This document shows, in pieces, positions 6,697 through 8,347 of a stretch of 8,347 nt of DNA (position 1 is the first letter of the stretch; the number at the start of each line of letters is the position of its first letter). The stretch lies in the NCBI GenBank assembly GCA_020024395.1, contig JAHHTV010000059.1, positions 1 through 8,347 on the forward strand. The letters run 5' to 3'. The notes below the pieces were generated by a model, which saw only the letters and a program-made list of their open reading frames with translations, had not been told where the DNA came from and did not search any database. This stretch comes from Anaerotignum sp. (GTDB lineage: Bacteria > Bacillota > Clostridia > Lachnospirales > Anaerotignaceae). Both the position numbers and the translations under genes were made by a program.

Positions 6697-8347
6697 TCAA
6701 TACATAAATATTGCTGTAATATCAGTATCAATTTGTTTTGATTCTTGTCCATCATAATAATATAAATCGCCTTTTTGTGTTGTATAATCATACTGTTTCA
6801 AATATGCAAGTTTGCCATTGAATTTATATTGCATACTAAACACATCTGTATCAATGCGTTTGCTTTTTCCATTTTCCATCACATACAATTCGCCACTGCC
6901 TGTTGTAGGGTCAATATTGCTAATATAGTATACTGCATTTTTATCTACTGCAAAATGCAAACCGCCAACATTTGCAATATTTTGCTGTTCTCCATTTTCC
7001 CAAATACCCATTGTACCAACGCCATTTTGATAATCTTTGTAATATGCAACGGTATGGGTATTTCCCAAAAATCCAGCCGTTTCCACATTTTCTTCTGTCA
7101 GTACAATTTCACCGCCAACATCTGCTATATGCAGTGTGTTAGTACCTGTCATCGGATTTGCTTCATAATAGCCAACCATTTTACCATCTTCTGATACAAA
7201 TACATTTGCAGGTGTTACATAACTACCCTCTAAAGCGTATGTTTCTCCTTTTCCATTTGCCAAAATAATCTGTGGTACACCATACATCAGAGCCATATAA
7301 TACGCATATTCTATATCTTGCAAATTTGTCAATTTGGATATTGGTATTTTTTGTGCGGGTGGTGCTTGATAACATACTGCAAATGGTTTTTCATTGTTTA
7401 CAGAAACTGCAGAAATCAAATCTGATGCAATTTCTGTCAGTGCATGGTCACTATATATCCATGCTTTTTGTAACAATGGTGCAATCCCTTCTTTGTTTTG
7501 CATTGCAGTGCGTATGCTATCTCTTGCTTGTTTTGCTTGATATGCTTCTCCATCTGCTTCTGTCAATTTTGCATCACTTTCTGCCAAATCATCTTCTATC
7601 AAATCTGTATACAGCACATTATCCTCTGCTTTAGACATCAACAAAACATCTTTTCCATTTGGCATCACTTCCAAATACGTCACATTTTTTAATATTTCTT
7701 TTCCTGTTTCGCCTTTTTCAAACACATATCCTGTATATGTTTCTCCCTCTACACCTGCATAATAAATTTTATCTGTTTCCGCACTCATCAAAGCAATGGC
7801 AACATTTTCATGCAAACAAAGCGACGCATTTTCTGTATGCGTTTGTTTCACATACAATGCGTTACCTTTTTCTGATTGTTTTTGATACATCATGCGGCTA
7901 CCATCACCACTGATGGCATAACTGCCGCTTTGTGCCAATATATTTTTTTCTATCAATACAGATTTTTCACCATCATACAAATATAAATCTATTTGTTCAT
8001 TTTCGCCTGCTTTTACAAATATGGCTTCTTTGCCTGTTTTGGAAGGCATATAATCCATCACATTTGTATCAATTTCTACATTTTCATTTTCTTTTGAAAC
8101 GCCTCTATGGTACAAATCAAATGTACCATCTTCTTTCACATTATCTGTATAATAAAATGCATCACCATTTTCATTAAATGTTGTACCCCATGCACTATAA
8201 TACTGATGATATTGTCCGCCTTCGGACAATTTTTCTGCTGCCAAATAAGGTGTTTGTTGCAAATCATACACATACAAATTATCATCTTTTGCATATGCAA
8301 TGCCTTTGTCTGCATATTTTGACTCATGTTCCGCACACAAATACATC
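6697..8347 (-). CDS. Beta-propeller-like protein of unknown function (partial, N-terminus outside window)
   Basis: The frame is open at the window edge, so the start is missing. The visible part is 549 residues counted from the Met at 8346, which may be internal because no ribosome binding site can be seen. The protein is built of degenerate repeats of about 40 residues with the pattern Y-Y/L-x-K...G-D-L-Y-x-x-x-G-x-x-x-x-I-D-T-D-V. Clear copies are at 65-99, 109-138, 433-463, 472-505 and 513-547. This resembles the blades of TolB/WD40-like propellers, such as the DUF5050 type seen in Clostridia. The last copy stops just after IDTDITAIF, as if the final strand were supplied from the N-terminal side. 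Between the two repeat blocks, residues about 245-360 look helical and are not repeat-like. No signal peptide or membrane segment can be judged without the N-terminus. It sits directly upstream of tsaE, 23 bp away. No function is assigned; a surface or sensor role would be a guess. Confidence 0.8.
   Translation of the reverse strand, partial: MYLCAEHESKYADKGIAYAKDDNLYVYDLQQTPYLAAEKLSEGGQYHQYYSAWGTTFNENGDAFYYTDNVKEDGTFDLYHRGVSKENENVEIDTNVMDYMPSKTGKEAIFVKAGENEQIDLYLYDGEKSVLIEKNILAQSGSYAISGDGSRMMYQKQSEKGNALYVKQTHTENASLCLHENVAIALMSAETDKIYYAGVEGETYTGYVFEKGETGKEILKNVTYLEVMPNGKDVLLMSKAEDNVLYTDLIEDDLAESDAKLTEADGEAYQAKQARDSIRTAMQNKEGIAPLLQKAWIYSDHALTEIASDLISAVSVNNEKPFAVCYQAPPAQKIPISKLTNLQDIEYAYYMALMYGVPQIILANGKGETYALEGSYVTPANVFVSEDGKMVGYYEANPMTGTNTLHIADVGGEIVLTEENVETAGFLGNTHTVAYYKDYQNGVGTMGIWENGEQQNIANVGGLHFAVDKNAVYYISNIDPTTGSGELYVMENGKSKRIDTDVFSMQYKFNGKLAYLKQYDYTTQKGDLYYYDGQESKQIDTDITAIFMY

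Noticed and set aside
8344..8346. ATG at the window edge as the true start of the propeller-like gene
   Set aside because: The frame stays open to the last base and no upstream sequence is available to show a ribosome binding site; the following residues look like the middle of a protein.
1..8347. CRISPR array, insertion sequence, tRNA or rRNA gene, phage or defence genes
   Set aside because: No spaced direct repeats, terminal inverted repeats with transposase, cloverleaf-like segments or defence-type domains were seen on either strand.

Overview
This is an AT-rich window that reads like a chromosome segment of a low-GC anaerobic Firmicute (class Clostridia, possibly Lachnospirales). The case rests on consensus AGGAGG-type ribosome binding sites, tight co-directional gene packing, a tsaE-tsaB-rimI cluster, a Lon-like AAA_32-type protease, and a secreted amidase whose N-terminus is a 'copper amine oxidase-like' stalk domain, an architecture common in Clostridia. 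The genus cannot be fixed from the sequence alone. All seven genes lie on the minus strand, so transcription runs from high to low coordinates.

Unit 1 (8347 down to about 2313) looks like one long operon that enters from outside the window. In order it holds: the C-terminal 549 residues of a beta-propeller-like protein of unknown function (8347-6697, open at the window edge); tsaE (6673-6236); tsaB (6239-5520, ATGA overlap with tsaE); rimI (5530-5072, 11-bp overlap with tsaB, its ribosome binding site lying inside tsaB); a Lon-like protease of 801 residues (5008-2603); and a 74-residue four-cysteine zinc-ribbon-like protein (2599-2375). A clear hairpin-plus-T-run terminator at 2347-2313 closes the unit.

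Unit 2 is monocistronic. It has a candidate extended -10 promoter (2262-2235), a short leader with a small hairpin, a secreted zinc-dependent N-acetylmuramoyl-L-alanine amidase (2160-73), and a terminator (69-37) that starts three bases after the stop codon.

Functionally, TsaE and TsaB are two of the proteins that make N6-threonylcarbamoyladenosine (t6A) at position 37 of ANN-decoding tRNAs. Their partners TsaD and TsaC are not in the window. RimI is the N-terminal acetyltransferase that often travels with these genes. The Lon-like protease and its small zinc-ribbon neighbour are probably co-transcribed with them, but no direct functional link is visible. The amidase cuts peptidoglycan outside the membrane and is a separate unit. 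I saw no mobile elements, CRISPR array, tRNA, rRNA or recognised riboswitch. The window is mostly housekeeping. The least explained parts are the propeller-like protein, the 74-residue zinc-ribbon protein, and the Lon-like protein with its apparently degenerate Walker B.
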